Origin: Cellulosilyticum lentocellum DSM 5427 | Lineage (GTDB): Bacteria > Bacillota > Clostridia > Lachnospirales > Cellulosilyticaceae | Length of the DNA: 64,000 nucleotides | Direction of reading: 5' to 3' | Assembly (NCBI RefSeq): GCF_000178835.2 | Contig: NC_015275.1 | Location: 1,261,001 to 1,325,000 of the forward strand | Shown: piece after piece, positions 34,580 through 43,419 of the stretch | Position numbering within the stretch: the stretch's first letter is position 1 | Layout: each line of letters opens with the position of its first letter | Program-made: the position numbers and the translations under genes | Notes under the pieces: generated by a model | The model's database searches: none | Told to the model about the DNA's origin: nothing | Seen by the model: only the letters and a program-made list of their open reading frames with translations

Positions 34580-36883
34580 ATGAAAAAAGAAATTAAAGAT
34601 ATACCAGTACTTCCTTTAAGAGGAGTGACAATATTTCCAGAAATGGTTATGCATTTTGATGTAGGCAGAGAAAAATCATTAAAAGCTATTGAAGAAGCGA
34701 TGAAACAAAATGAAATGATTTTAGCTGTTTCACAAAGAGATGCAGATGTAGATGAGCCAAAACGAGAAGATTTATATGAAATTGGAACCCTAGTAGAAAT
34801 TAAGCAAACAGTTAAGGTAGGAGAAGATCAGCTTAAAGTGCTTGTCAAAGGAACTGCTAGGGCGAAAATTTTAACGTTGCAAGATGAAACTTATATGAGT
34901 GCAGATGTAGAGGTTATAAAAGATAAGCTTATAGAAGCTGATAAAGAAGAACAAGCACTTATACGTACAATTGCAGAGTTATTTGAAAAGTATGCTTCTA
35001 TTAATCCACGTATTACAGATGAGGTCTTATATGGTATACTGGGGCTTAAGAATAGTATTGAAATGATGGACATTATTATTGGTCATATTGTTTTAGAGGT
35101 AGAGAAGAAGCAAGCTATTTTGGAGTGTCTAGATATAAAAGAACGTATGTTTAAGATCATTACCATATTAGAAGCTGAAATAGAAATATTAACACTACAA
35201 AAAGAAATTTTTAATAAAGTGAAACAAAATATAGATCAGTCTCAAAAAGAATATTTTTTAAGAGAGCAAGTTAAGATTATCCAAGAACAGTTAGGTGATA
35301 AAGACGGTATTCAAGGAGATATTGATAAATATAATGAACAGTTAAAGAATACTCCAGAGTTCGTTAAAGAAAAAATAGAAAAAGAAATAAGACGCTTAAA
35401 GAATACACCGGCTAGTTCACCTGATAACGGAAATATTAGAACTTATATAGAGACTGTCTTGGATATTCCTTGGAATCATTATACTAAGGAAAATATTCAG
35501 TTAAAGAAAGCAGCAGAAATCCTAGATAAAGAACATTATGGACTTGAAAAGGTTAAGGAAAGAGTTTTAGAATATTTAGCCGTTAGAAGCTTGGCTGAAG
35601 AGTCTCCAGCACCTATTTTATGTTTAGTTGGACCACCGGGGGTAGGTAAGACATCCATAGCTAAATCAATTGCACATGCTACTGGAAGGAATGATGTACG
35701 TATTTCTTTAGGGGGTGTGAGAGATGAAGCTGAAATAAGAGGACATAGAAGAACTTATGTAGGTTCCATACCAGGACGTTTTGTTTATGGTATTTCTGAA
35801 GCTAAGTCTATGAATCCACTTATTCTTTTAGATGAGATTGATAAAATGGCTAGTGATTTTAAAGGTGACCCAGCTGCAGCCTTACTCGAAATCTTAGATA
35901 GTAAACAAAATAATAGTTTTAAAGATCATTATTTAGAATTGCCATTAGACTTGTCTAAGGTTTTGTTTGTAGCAACAGCTAATAGTTTATCGACAGTTCC
36001 AAAGCCATTATTAGATCGTATGGAAATTATAGAGGTGGGAAGTTATACAAGCCTTGAAAAACTAGAGATTGCAATGAAATATTTACTGCCAAATCAGCTG
36101 AAAGCACACCATTTAGATAAAAAGCAAATTAAATTTTCAAGAACAAATATCCTGTATTTAATTGAACATTATACAAAAGAAGCAGGTGTAAGAGGTTTAG
36201 AGAGAATGTTGGCTAAAGTGTGTAGAAAAGCGGCTAGAGAAATTGTTGAGCAAGATATAGCTAGTATACAAATAACCCCTAAAAAGCTTGGAGAGTATTT
36301 AGGAAGCTCTAGTTTCGATTATGAACTTAAGAATAAGGAGCCCGAAGTAGGTATTGTAAGGGGACTAGCTTGGACTAGCGTTGGTGGAGATACATTATCT
36401 ATTGAAGTTAATTGTATGCCTGGTAAAGGGCAGCTTGAACTCACAGGACAGATGGGAAATGTAATGAAGGAGTCTGCCAAGGCAGCTATGAGTTATATTC
36501 GTTCTAAAGTGAATGAATTAGGTATAGCAGAAGATTTTTATGTAAAAAATGATTTACATATCCACATTCCTGAAGGCGCAGTACCTAAAGATGGACCATC
36601 AGCAGGAATTACCATGGCTACAGCGATGATTTCAGCACTGACAAATAAGCCAGTTAAAGCTGATTTAGCAATGACAGGAGAAATTACAATCAGAGGTAGA
36701 GTTTTACCTATTGGTGGGTTAAAAGAGAAATTATTAGCAGCAAAACGTGCAAAGATTAAGCATGTTATTGTGCCAGACCAAAACAAAAAGAATGTAGAAG
36801 AGCTAGAAAATCATATTGTAGAAGGTTTGAAAATTAGTTTTGTTCATACAATGGATGAAGTGCTACAATATGTTTTTGCATAA
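34580..36883 (+). CDS. lon: ATP-dependent protease Lon (LonA)
   Basis: LonA degrades damaged and short-lived regulatory proteins. The 767-residue protein has the N-terminal substrate-recognition domain opening with LPLRGVTIFPEMVMHFDVGR and a coiled-coil region (about 190-290). The AAA+ domain has GPPGVGKT at 351-358 and ILLDEIDKM. The protease domain has the catalytic dyad Ser674 (KDGPSAGITMA) and Lys717 (GGLKEKLLAAKRA). Length is normal. GAGGGTGG precedes the ATG; lonB is 37 bp upstream and engB 18 bp downstream, as in B. subtilis lonB-lonA-ysxC. Confidence 0.97.
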   Translation: MKKEIKDIPVLPLRGVTIFPEMVMHFDVGREKSLKAIEEAMKQNEMILAVSQRDADVDEPKREDLYEIGTLVEIKQTVKVGEDQLKVLVKGTARAKILTLQDETYMSADVEVIKDKLIEADKEEQALIRTIAELFEKYASINPRITDEVLYGILGLKNSIEMMDIIIGHIVLEVEKKQAILECLDIKERMFKIITILEAEIEILTLQKEIFNKVKQNIDQSQKEYFLREQVKIIQEQLGDKDGIQGDIDKYNEQLKNTPEFVKEKIEKEIRRLKNTPASSPDNGNIRTYIETVLDIPWNHYTKENIQLKKAAEILDKEHYGLEKVKERVLEYLAVRSLAEESPAPILCLVGPPGVGKTSIAKSIAHATGRNDVRISLGGVRDEAEIRGHRRTYVGSIPGRFVYGISEAKSMNPLILLDEIDKMASDFKGDPAAALLEILDSKQNNSFKDHYLELPLDLSKVLFVATANSLSTVPKPLLDRMEIIEVGSYTSLEKLEIAMKYLLPNQLKAHHLDKKQIKFSRTNILYLIEHYTKEAGVRGLERMLAKVCRKAAREIVEQDIASIQITPKKLGEYLGSSSFDYELKNKEPEVGIVRGLAWTSVGGDTLSIEVNCMPGKGQLELTGQMGNVMKESAKAAMSYIRSKVNELGIAEDFYVKNDLHIHIPEGAVPKDGPSAGITMATAMISALTNKPVKADLAMTGEITIRGRVLPIGGLKEKLLAAKRAKIKHVIVPDQNKKNVEELENHIVEGLKISFVHTMDEVLQYVFA

Positions 36884-36901
36884 GCTTATAGGAGAAATCA
36901 A

Positions 36902-37492
36902 ATGAATGTAACAAAAGCAGAAATGATTATAACAGCGGGACTTTCGTCTCAGTTTCCAGTACATGATATGCCAGAGATTGCCTTTGCAGGTAAATCTAAT
37001 GTAGGAAAATCTTCATTGTTAAATGCTATGCTTAACCGTAAAGCATTAGCAAGAACAAGTTCACAACCAGGAAAAACACAGACCATTAATTTTTATAATG
37101 TGCAAGATACGTATATGTTTGTAGATTTGCCTGGATATGGATATGCAAAAGTCTCTAAGACAGATAGAGAACGTTGGGGAAAACTCATTGAAGGTTATTT
37201 AGAAAAAAGAGAACAATTAAAGAAGATCATTTTATTAATTGATATTAGACATGAGGTAGGCAATAATGATAAAATGATGTATGACTGGATTAAGCATTAC
37301 CATAATGAAGTGATTGTAGTAGCCACTAAGATGGATAAGATTAAAAGAAGCCAAGTTCAAAAGCACCTATCTATGATTAGAAAAGGTCTTAACTTAATGC
37401 CAGAAGATAAATTAGTAGGCTTTTCTTCAGAAACAAAGCAAGGGAAAGAAGAACTCTGGAAGATTATTGAGGAAATCCAAGAGATGAACTAG
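36902..37492 (+). CDS. engB: Ribosome-assembly GTPase EngB (YsxC/YihA)
   Basis: EngB is an essential GTPase for 50S ribosome assembly. The 196-residue protein shows the G1 motif FAGKSNVGKSSLLNAM, the switch I SSQPGKTQTINFY, the G3 motif DLPGYGYAKVS, the G4 motif ATKMDK and the G5 region VGFSSETKQG. It follows lon by 18 bp with AGGAGA, the classic Firmicute arrangement. All GTP-binding residues are present. Confidence 0.96.
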   Translation: MNVTKAEMIITAGLSSQFPVHDMPEIAFAGKSNVGKSSLLNAMLNRKALARTSSQPGKTQTINFYNVQDTYMFVDLPGYGYAKVSKTDRERWGKLIEGYLEKREQLKKIILLIDIRHEVGNNDKMMYDWIKHYHNEVIVVATKMDKIKRSQVQKHLSMIRKGLNLMPEDKLVGFSSETKQGKEELWKIIEEIQEMN

Positions 37493-37529
37493 CAAAGAGT
37501 TACTAGAGATTTATAATGGGGGGATAATC

Positions 37530-38468
37530 ATGAATAAATCTGATAAATATTATTTAAAGCAAGGCAAGCTTGAATTATCTATGCTAGATGATGATGATGA
37601 TGAAATTGAACTACGTAACTCTCTTCAGACAACTCCAAAGAAAGATTTATTTGCAGACTTAGAATTTCCACATACTAAAAGAATTAGAGAAAATCGTACA
37701 AAGTCGGTACGTGCAAAAGAGCCTAAGCTTAAGGTAACACAGGATATTTATAATACCTTACATACCATGGGACAGTTCTTAACTAAGACCGATGAAGGAG
37801 AGGCAGAGGAAGTAAAGCAGGTACCACCTAGAAAACCAATAAATGCTGCAAAAGCACAAAAATTAGAGCAAATTGCCAGTACTTTAAAAATACAAGAAAT
37901 AGAATTACCGCCTAGAACTATTAATAGGGACCAAGTAATAGAAGCAGTAGAAAATAAAGAAGGTATTCCTTTTGAAAGTATACCTATAGACAAACAAAAA
38001 GAAGAAATTACAGGAATCTTACCAAATAGGGAAGTTATTGCAAATAAGGATCAAGAGACCATTAACACATTACAAGAAGAAATAGCTGCTGAGATTAATG
38101 AACTTTTAGCGGAAGAAAAAGAATTAGAAGGTTATCAGGAAGCAATAACAGAGGTATTAGTAGAAAATGTACTAAATGAAGAAGAGCTTGCTAACAGTAA
38201 AGAAGTAGAAGCAAGAGCGAAGCCAATGACGGTAGTATCAGCTATTGAAAAAGAGGTACAGCAAGTTTACTATGGGGCAAATCATTTAGAAGACAATAAA
38301 GTATTCCTTGAACAAAAAGAAGAAGATCCTAATAAAGATCTAAAGCAGAGTCATATTGATGAGGTTCTTAAAACTTTTTTTGGAAATGTAACACCTCGAT
38401 ATACTTATGCAAAAGAATTAAAAAGGCATATAGATAAACAAATAGCGGCAATTGAGAATTATGAATAA
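37530..38468 (+). CDS. Acidic, low-complexity protein of unknown function
   Basis: I do not recognise this 312-residue protein. It is rich in Glu, Lys and Gln with no signal peptide or membrane helix. An N-terminal acidic patch LDDDDDEIEL sits near residues 19-28, and long stretches look disordered or coiled coil. The most conserved-looking part is the C-terminus (about 275-312), with HIDEVLKTFFGNVTPRYTYAKEL. It begins 37 bp after engB behind GGGGGG and probably shares its transcript. A structural or adaptor role is possible but nothing in the sequence proves one. Confidence 0.75.
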   Translation: MNKSDKYYLKQGKLELSMLDDDDDEIELRNSLQTTPKKDLFADLEFPHTKRIRENRTKSVRAKEPKLKVTQDIYNTLHTMGQFLTKTDEGEAEEVKQVPPRKPINAAKAQKLEQIASTLKIQEIELPPRTINRDQVIEAVENKEGIPFESIPIDKQKEEITGILPNREVIANKDQETINTLQEEIAAEINELLAEEKELEGYQEAITEVLVENVLNEEELANSKEVEARAKPMTVVSAIEKEVQQVYYGANHLEDNKVFLEQKEEDPNKDLKQSHIDEVLKTFFGNVTPRYTYAKELKRHIDKQIAAIENYE

Positions 38469-38496
38469 AAATAGTGTGTTTTCAGATTTAAATAGG

Positions 38497-38525
38497 TTGA
38501 CACTAAAATTAAAATATGATAATAT
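38497..38525 (+). promoter_or_regulatory. Promoter of the tRNA-Gly/tRNA-Pro pair
   Basis: TTGACA (38497-38502) with TAATAT (38520-38525) at 17-bp spacing, 34 bp before tRNA-Gly. An overlapping TATAAT at 38523-38528 would give 20-bp spacing. Confidence 0.7.
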
Positions 38526-38559
38526 AATCTTCGTCGGATAACAAGACGATGGAGATTAT

Positions 38560-38632
38560 GCGCGAATGGCTCAGTTGGTAGAGCATCTCCTTGCCAAGGA
38601 GAGGGTCGCGGGTTCGAGTCCCGTTTCGCGCT
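38560..38632 (+). tRNA. tRNA-Gly (GCC)
   Basis: 73 bases. Acceptor GCGCGAA/TTCGCGC, anticodon loop TTGCCAA, T-loop TTCGAGT. Together with the TCC copies at 22250 and 22816 it covers all Gly codons by wobble. Confidence 0.96.
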
Positions 38633-38636
38633 CTTA

Positions 38637-38711
38637 CGGGGTGTGGCTCAGTTTGGCTAGAGCGCCTGATTTGGGATCAGGAGGCCGCAGGTTCGAGTCC
38701 TGTCACCCCGA
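38637..38711 (+). tRNA. tRNA-Pro (TGG)
   Basis: 75 bases. Acceptor CGGGGTG/CACCCCG, anticodon loop TTTGGGA. Follows tRNA-Gly after four bases. Confidence 0.96.
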
Positions 38712-38741
38712 TTTTTATTGAATAAGCCAATTAAAAATAAT

Positions 38742-38780
38742 CCTTTGAAGCCCATTGTAGTTGATGCTCAGAGGTTTTTT
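38742..38780 (+). terminator. Terminator after tRNA-Pro
   Basis: CCTTTGAAGC (38742-38751) pairs with GCTCAGAGG (38766-38774), with one bulged A, followed by T6. Confidence 0.75.
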
Positions 38781-38894
38781 ATTTTTTGCCTTTTCTTCTA
38801 AAATAAAGATAAAATCTTACTAAAAGTAATAGGGTTTAATTTAATATTGAGTATGATAACAGAAACGTATAAATAAAGTATGGTTGATAGAAAA

Positions 38895-38940
38895 AAGCAA
38901 AATAAAAGAGTAGCTAAGGGAATAACTTAGCTACTCTTTT
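38895..38940 (-). terminator. Terminator of the DUF4364 gene
   Basis: AAAAGAGTAGCTAAG (38904-38918) pairs with CTTAGCTACTCTTTT (38926-38940). On the minus strand the stem starts at the stop codon and is followed by a T-rich tail. Confidence 0.85.
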
Positions 38941-39463
38941 ATTTTGAAAGCAATTGCAGAATTTCACCATAAAGTTCAGTGGCATTTGTCTTCCACTTGT
39001 TACAGAGTTCAATAGCTTGTTTCTTAGAGCCAACACTTATATTTAAATCAATGAGTGTTGAGTGATTTTCTGTCACCTTACAATGAACCATATAATCATT
39101 GGTTTTATTAGGAGTATATTCAGCATGAATATCTAATTCACTTTTGAATTTTCTCCAGTTGTTTTCTATAAATAGATCTAACTCTTTTCTTATGAATTCA
39201 GGAATACGGGAAGCGAAAAATTCTAAAGCCTCTTCTCCCTTAGAACTAATCTCAAAGTAAGATGCATTACTTTGTTTGGAGATGGTAATAAACTTAGAAG
39301 TTTCTAACTCAGTTAAGTATTGCTGAAGCGAAAAGTAGTCTGTGTAGCCTCTTTCAAGAATTATTTGTGTCATTTGAGATAAAGAAAGAGGCATTTTTAC
39401 TTGCGATAAAAGATAGAGTACGATGAGTTTATTGACTGTAAAGTCTTCATGATTAATATTCAC
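38939..39463 (-). CDS. DUF4364-family predicted regulator
   Basis: DUF4364 proteins are small clostridial proteins with a winged-helix N-terminal half, presumed transcriptional regulators. The 174-residue protein starts MNINHEDFTVNKLIVLYLLS and continues with LSLSQMTQIILERGYTDYFS and YLTELETSKFITI, a wing-helix layout. SYFEISSKGEEALEFFASRI is characteristic. I chose the GTG at 39463: AGGAGG lies just upstream, inside the longer frame that opens at 39478. Its target genes are unknown. Confidence 0.82.
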   Translation of the reverse strand: MNINHEDFTVNKLIVLYLLSQVKMPLSLSQMTQIILERGYTDYFSLQQYLTELETSKFITISKQSNASYFEISSKGEEALEFFASRIPEFIRKELDLFIENNWRKFKSELDIHAEYTPNKTNDYMVHCKVTENHSTLIDLNISVGSKKQAIELCNKWKTNATELYGEILQLLSK

Positions 39464-39516
39464 AACTTGCCTCCTCACACTTTTTACTATTATTGTATCT
39501 TAAAAGTGGGGTAAAC

Positions 39517-40440
39517 TCAATATTTGTTTAAATATTTACCTTGATAGATGTCATGCTTATTCAAGTAGCGTGTAATACCATTAAGGACATGACGCTTATT
39601 TTTAGTCCAAAGAGGACCAATTAGATGTTCTTTGGGACCATCTCCTGTTAAGCGGTGAATAACAAAGTCGGGAGGTAACAAGGTAATAATATCACCTAAA
39701 AGCGCTATATACTCTTCTTCTGTCAGAAGTGGAAAAGGATGAGCTTCGTAATAGTGGCCTAAGGGGGAATTATCTAAAATATGCAGCATATGCAGCTTAA
39801 TACCTTGCAATGGTAAATGACATAGATATCTAGCAGAAGCTAGCATATCGGATTTGGTCTCATGAGGAAGCCCTAAAATAAGATGGACAACAGTTTCTAT
39901 AGAATAAGTAGCTAGTTTTTGAACGACTGTATAAAATATGTCTAAAGAATAACCTCGGTTAATGAGCTTAGCAGTGGGTTCATGAATAGTTTGTAAGCCC
40001 AGTTCAACCCATAGATGTGTACGCGTACTTAGTTCACCTAGATAAGCAATGATTTCGTCAGTTAAGCAATCTGGTCTAGTGGCAATAGCAAGTCCAACGA
40101 CACCAGGAAAAGCAAGGGCTTCTTCATATTTTTGCTTAAGCTCCTCTAAAGGTGCATAGGTATTAGTAAAAGCCTGGAAATAAGCAATATATTTCGTGGC
40201 ATTTCCCCATTTAACTGAAAGTAATCCAGTAGCCATAGAAAGTTGTTTGGTAATATAATGTTCATCTGAAAAAGTAAAGTCACCACTACCACGTTCGCTA
40301 CAAAATAAGCAGCCTTTAGAAGAAATACGACCATCTCTATTAGGACAAGTAAAACCACCATCTATGGAAAGTTTAATCACCTTAGTACCATGTTTTTCTC
40401 GTAAAAAGGTATTAAGAGTTCTATAACGTTGTTTTTGCAT
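39517..40440 (-). CDS. Radical SAM protein, YtqA/TIGR01212 type
   Basis: This 307-residue protein is a radical SAM enzyme of the YtqA group. The iron-sulfur cysteines are C32, C44 and C47, in the spaced arrangement of this group in place of CxxxCxxC. The motif context is GGFTCPNRDG then GCLFCSERG. Later blocks GLAIATRPDCL, WVELGLQTIHEPTAKLINRG and HLILGLPHETKSDM are typical. The reaction is not known for most members. It starts at ATG behind AAGGAGA. Confidence 0.9.
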   Translation of the reverse strand: MQKQRYRTLNTFLREKHGTKVIKLSIDGGFTCPNRDGRISSKGCLFCSERGSGDFTFSDEHYITKQLSMATGLLSVKWGNATKYIAYFQAFTNTYAPLEELKQKYEEALAFPGVVGLAIATRPDCLTDEIIAYLGELSTRTHLWVELGLQTIHEPTAKLINRGYSLDIFYTVVQKLATYSIETVVHLILGLPHETKSDMLASARYLCHLPLQGIKLHMLHILDNSPLGHYYEAHPFPLLTEEEYIALLGDIITLLPPDFVIHRLTGDGPKEHLIGPLWTKNKRHVLNGITRYLNKHDIYQGKYLNKY

Positions 40441-40464
40441 AAAATCTCCTTACTTAAGTAAAAA

Positions 40465-40505
40465 TAACAAAAAAGATAATATAAGTTCATGACTTATATT
40501 ATCTT
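40465..40505 (-). terminator. Terminator of the gene at 40513-40947
   Basis: AAGATAATATAAGT (40473-40486) pairs with ACTTATATTATCTT (40492-40505). On the minus strand a T-rich tail follows. Confidence 0.82.
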
Positions 40506-40512
40506 ATAGAAG

Positions 40513-40947
40513 TTAATGAAGTGCAAGGAGCATTTCTTCTTTTCTAAGCCTAATTTCTTCACACGTATTAATGACATGATTCCAGCCTTCATCTGTCGTG
40601 ACAGTTCTAGAAAATTTAATAAAATCATCTCTTAAAATTTTGGTATAGTTCACTTTTATTTGTTTTACTTCATCGTCATTTTGAGTATGACTAAGAGCCT
40701 CTAAAAATTCATTGGCCCTATTAGAAGAAACAAAGGGTAAATAAGGTTGGAGGGCATCTAATTTTTTTTGAAGTGCTTCATAATGTTTTTCAAAAGGATT
40801 GCCTTCTACATTTTCCATATAAGCAAAAAAGGCATCTAAGTTAAGAAAGGTAACATTTTTGATACAAGAATAATCAAAGTTTTGAAGTAGCTGATGAAAT
40901 TCATAGAGGTGATTTTCTAGTTCTTGTTTAGTCAGTAATGTTGGCAT
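40513..40947 (-). CDS. Unknown 144-residue protein
   Basis: I do not recognise this protein. It is soluble, mostly helical by composition, and without cysteine motifs beyond isolated residues. Repeated hydrophobic spacing (LENHLYEFHQLLQNF, YEALQKKLDALQPYL) suggests helical bundles. Its start is good (GGGGGAT before ATG) and it has its own terminator, so it is probably expressed alone. It is divergent from the phoP-like gene. Confidence 0.72.
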   Translation of the reverse strand: MPTLLTKQELENHLYEFHQLLQNFDYSCIKNVTFLNLDAFFAYMENVEGNPFEKHYEALQKKLDALQPYLPFVSSNRANEFLEALSHTQNDDEVKQIKVNYTKILRDDFIKFSRTVTTDEGWNHVINTCEEIRLRKEEMLLALH

Positions 40948-41124
40948 AATAAGATCCCCCTTAAAGTCATTTCAAGTAAAATTTCTTTTTATATAGCTTA
41001 GTATATCCAGACAAAAATAAAAAAGTGTATGTAAATTTTACTTTATAATTTTTGCAGCTTGTAATATAGTAAAAGAAAGTATATTAGCCAATAATGCTTA
41101 AAATGATTATAAAAGGGTGAGATA

Positions 41125-41835
41125 ATGAATAAGAAACATATTGTTGTAATTGATGATGAAGAACATATTTTAGAACTCATCAAATATAATTTAGAAGCAA
41201 ATGGTTTTATAGTATCTACTTATACAAGTGTCGAAGCAATGCAAAAAAGTATAGGGGAAAGCCCTATTGATTTAATTTTATTAGATATTATGCTTCCTGG
41301 CATGGATGGTATCACTGCACTTAATATCTTTAGAAATCATGAACAGTTAGGGTGTGTACCTGTTTTATTGGTGAGCGCTAAAGCAGAAGAAATTGATAAA
41401 ATATTGGGATTAGAGCTAGGAGCAGATGATTATATTACCAAGCCATTCAGTGTAAGAGAGTTAGTGGCTAGAGTAAAAGCTATACTGCGCCGAGCTGATA
41501 GAAATGAAGTGCCGACTAAAAAAACAGAGGAAGATCATTTTTTAGTACATCAGGACTTAAAGTTAGATATAGAAAGCCATTTACTTACTTTTAAAGATGA
41601 ACCCATAGAACTTACCTACAAAGAATTTGAAATTCTTAAGTTACTTATGAGTAACAAAGGAAAGGTTTTAACAAGGGAAGTTATTCTGGATAAAGTATGG
41701 GGATATGATTATTATGGTGAAACACGTACAGTAGATGTACATATTCGTTATCTAAGAGCCAAGTTTGAAGCCTATGGCATAGGAGAGTATATTGAAACTG
41801 TTCGTGGCGTAGGGTATAGGTTTGTAAAGGAGTAG
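41125..41835 (+). CDS. phoP: Response regulator, PhoP-type (OmpR family)
   Basis: This 236-residue regulator probably controls phosphate-starvation genes. The receiver domain has the acidic pair in VIDDEEHIL, the phosphoacceptor D54 in LLDIMLPGMDG and K106 in ITKPFSVREL. The C-terminal winged helix includes LTYKEFEILKLLMSNKGKVL and TVDVHIRYLRAKFE. The kinase gene starts three bases after the stop. The Pst phosphate genes with PhoP-like boxes lie 3 kb downstream, which supports PhoP over other OmpR regulators. That identity is inferred, not proven. Confidence 0.85.
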   Translation: MNKKHIVVIDDEEHILELIKYNLEANGFIVSTYTSVEAMQKSIGESPIDLILLDIMLPGMDGITALNIFRNHEQLGCVPVLLVSAKAEEIDKILGLELGADDYITKPFSVRELVARVKAILRRADRNEVPTKKTEEDHFLVHQDLKLDIESHLLTFKDEPIELTYKEFEILKLLMSNKGKVLTREVILDKVWGYDYYGETRTVDVHIRYLRAKFEAYGIGEYIETVRGVGYRFVKE

Positions 41836-41838
41836 CGC

Positions 41839-43236
41839 ATGAAAAATAAAATCATTTGGCCTACTTTAACGGCTATTTGGATACTTGTTATTGCAGTGGC
41901 GGCGGAAGCCACCTTAATGGGTAGTAGACTAATGAATGAAGCTGGAATCAGTTTAGCAGCAGGTGAGGTGAATCGTATGATTTACCACATTTTTGTGATA
42001 GCGGGCATCATAAGCTTTGTCCTTTATGTGGTTTTAAAAGGTGCTATTAAAAAGATTACAGACCCTATTGAAGCTTTAACTGAGGATGCTAAAAAGTTTA
42101 AAGAGGACCAATATACACATCAACTAAGAGATTATGATATAGAAGAACTACAAAATCTAGCCCATGCTTTTGACTATATGGGAGATGAATTAAGTGGAAC
42201 TATCAGAAAACTAAGGCATCAAAAAGCTAAATTAGAAAGTATGTTTTCTTCTTTAGAAGAAGGCATTATTGTTATTGATAAAAAGGGGTATATTGATGAA
42301 ACTAATGAATTGGCTAGAAAGCTACTAGGGTTAAAAGGAAATATACCTAACAATTGCCACATTACGCATTTGCTAAGAGAAGAACAGTTCGTTAAACTTG
42401 TTACTGAAGGGCTTAAAACTAATAAAATGCAAGTGATTGAATTAAAGATAGGAGAATACATTGTCTATATTACGATGGTAGCTGTAGGTAGATCTGGTAA
42501 AGTATATGAATATTTATTGCTGATAAAAGATGTAACGCAGCTTAGAGGATTAGAAGAAATGAAGTATCAATTTGTAAGTAATGTTTCTCATGAGTTAAAG
42601 ACTCCTTTAACAAGTATTCAAGGTTTTGTGGAGACCTTGCAAGCTGGAGCTATAGAAAATAAAGAAGTCGCTTATCGCTTTTTAAATATTATTGACATTG
42701 AGACCAAAAGGCTCTATCGCTTAATCCAAGATATATTATTACTATCTGAAATCGAAAATATGGATAAACAAGAATATGGTGATGTGAAGGTTGCAAGTGT
42801 CATTGAAAATTGCATGAGTTTGCTTCAAGAACAAGCTGATAAAAAATCTGTTAAAATAGTATTTAATGAGGAGCAATCTTTAGTCATTAAAAATATGAGT
42901 GAGGACCACTTGACTCAAATGATGATGAATTTATTAGGAAATGCAGTAAGATATACAGACAATGGTGCTATTATTATTACAACTCAGGAAAATAGTAAGC
43001 AGCAAATCATTACGATTAGAGACAGTGGTATTGGCATCCCAGAGGAAAGTATTCCACATATTTTTGAGCGCTTCTACAGAGTAGATAAAGGACGTTCAAG
43101 ACAAAGTGGTGGAACTGGTCTAGGGCTCTCTATAGTTAAGCATATTGCAAAGCTTTATGAAATTAAGATTGAAGTCAGTAGTGAATTAGGAGAAGGGACA
43201 TGTTTTCGTCTTATATTGAATAAGGAAAATGAGTGA
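41839..43236 (+). CDS. phoR: Sensor histidine kinase, PhoR-type
   Basis: The 465-residue kinase has two membrane helices (about residues 8-28 and 47-66) with a very short extracytoplasmic loop. A HAMP domain (about 67-120) and a PAS domain (about 130-230) come next. The HisKA box VSNVSHELKTPLTS carries the phosphorylated H251. The ATPase domain has MMNLLGNAVRYT, DSGIGIPEES and GTGLGLSIVKH. The lack of a large outer sensor domain is common in PhoR/PnpS kinases that read the Pst-PhoU state from inside. AGGAG overlaps the end of the regulator gene, so the pair is co-translated. Confidence 0.87.
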   Translation: MKNKIIWPTLTAIWILVIAVAAEATLMGSRLMNEAGISLAAGEVNRMIYHIFVIAGIISFVLYVVLKGAIKKITDPIEALTEDAKKFKEDQYTHQLRDYDIEELQNLAHAFDYMGDELSGTIRKLRHQKAKLESMFSSLEEGIIVIDKKGYIDETNELARKLLGLKGNIPNNCHITHLLREEQFVKLVTEGLKTNKMQVIELKIGEYIVYITMVAVGRSGKVYEYLLLIKDVTQLRGLEEMKYQFVSNVSHELKTPLTSIQGFVETLQAGAIENKEVAYRFLNIIDIETKRLYRLIQDILLLSEIENMDKQEYGDVKVASVIENCMSLLQEQADKKSVKIVFNEEQSLVIKNMSEDHLTQMMMNLLGNAVRYTDNGAIIITTQENSKQQIITIRDSGIGIPEESIPHIFERFYRVDKGRSRQSGGTGLGLSIVKHIAKLYEIKIEVSSELGEGTCFRLILNKENE

Positions 43237-43323
43237 GATAATCATAAGACAATGTCTTCATTGAAAAGTGAGAGTAATAGGAGAAGTTAAGGAAAGAAAA
43301 ATGATAAGATAAGCCATATAAGC

Positions 43324-43363
43324 AAAGGAGCTGTTGCAATAAAATGTGCAACAGCTCCTTTTG
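43324..43363. terminator. Hairpin after phoR with a GCTGTTGCA core
   Basis: AAAGGAGCTGTTGCA (43324-43338) pairs exactly with TGCAACAGCTCCTTT (43347-43361), then TTGATAT. It resembles the hairpin after clpX. Confidence 0.75.
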
Positions 43364-43371
43364 ATATTTGT

Positions 43372-43418
43372 AAGTGCAAATGTAAAGCGCAACTAGCCGA
43401 TTATATTTGCACTTTTTT
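43372..43418. terminator. Second hairpin between convergent phoR and rlmL-like genes
   Basis: AAGTGCAAAT (43372-43381) pairs with ATTTGCACTT (43405-43414), followed by T4 on the plus strand. It could stop transcripts that pass the first hairpin. Confidence 0.6.
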
Positions 43419-43419
43419 G

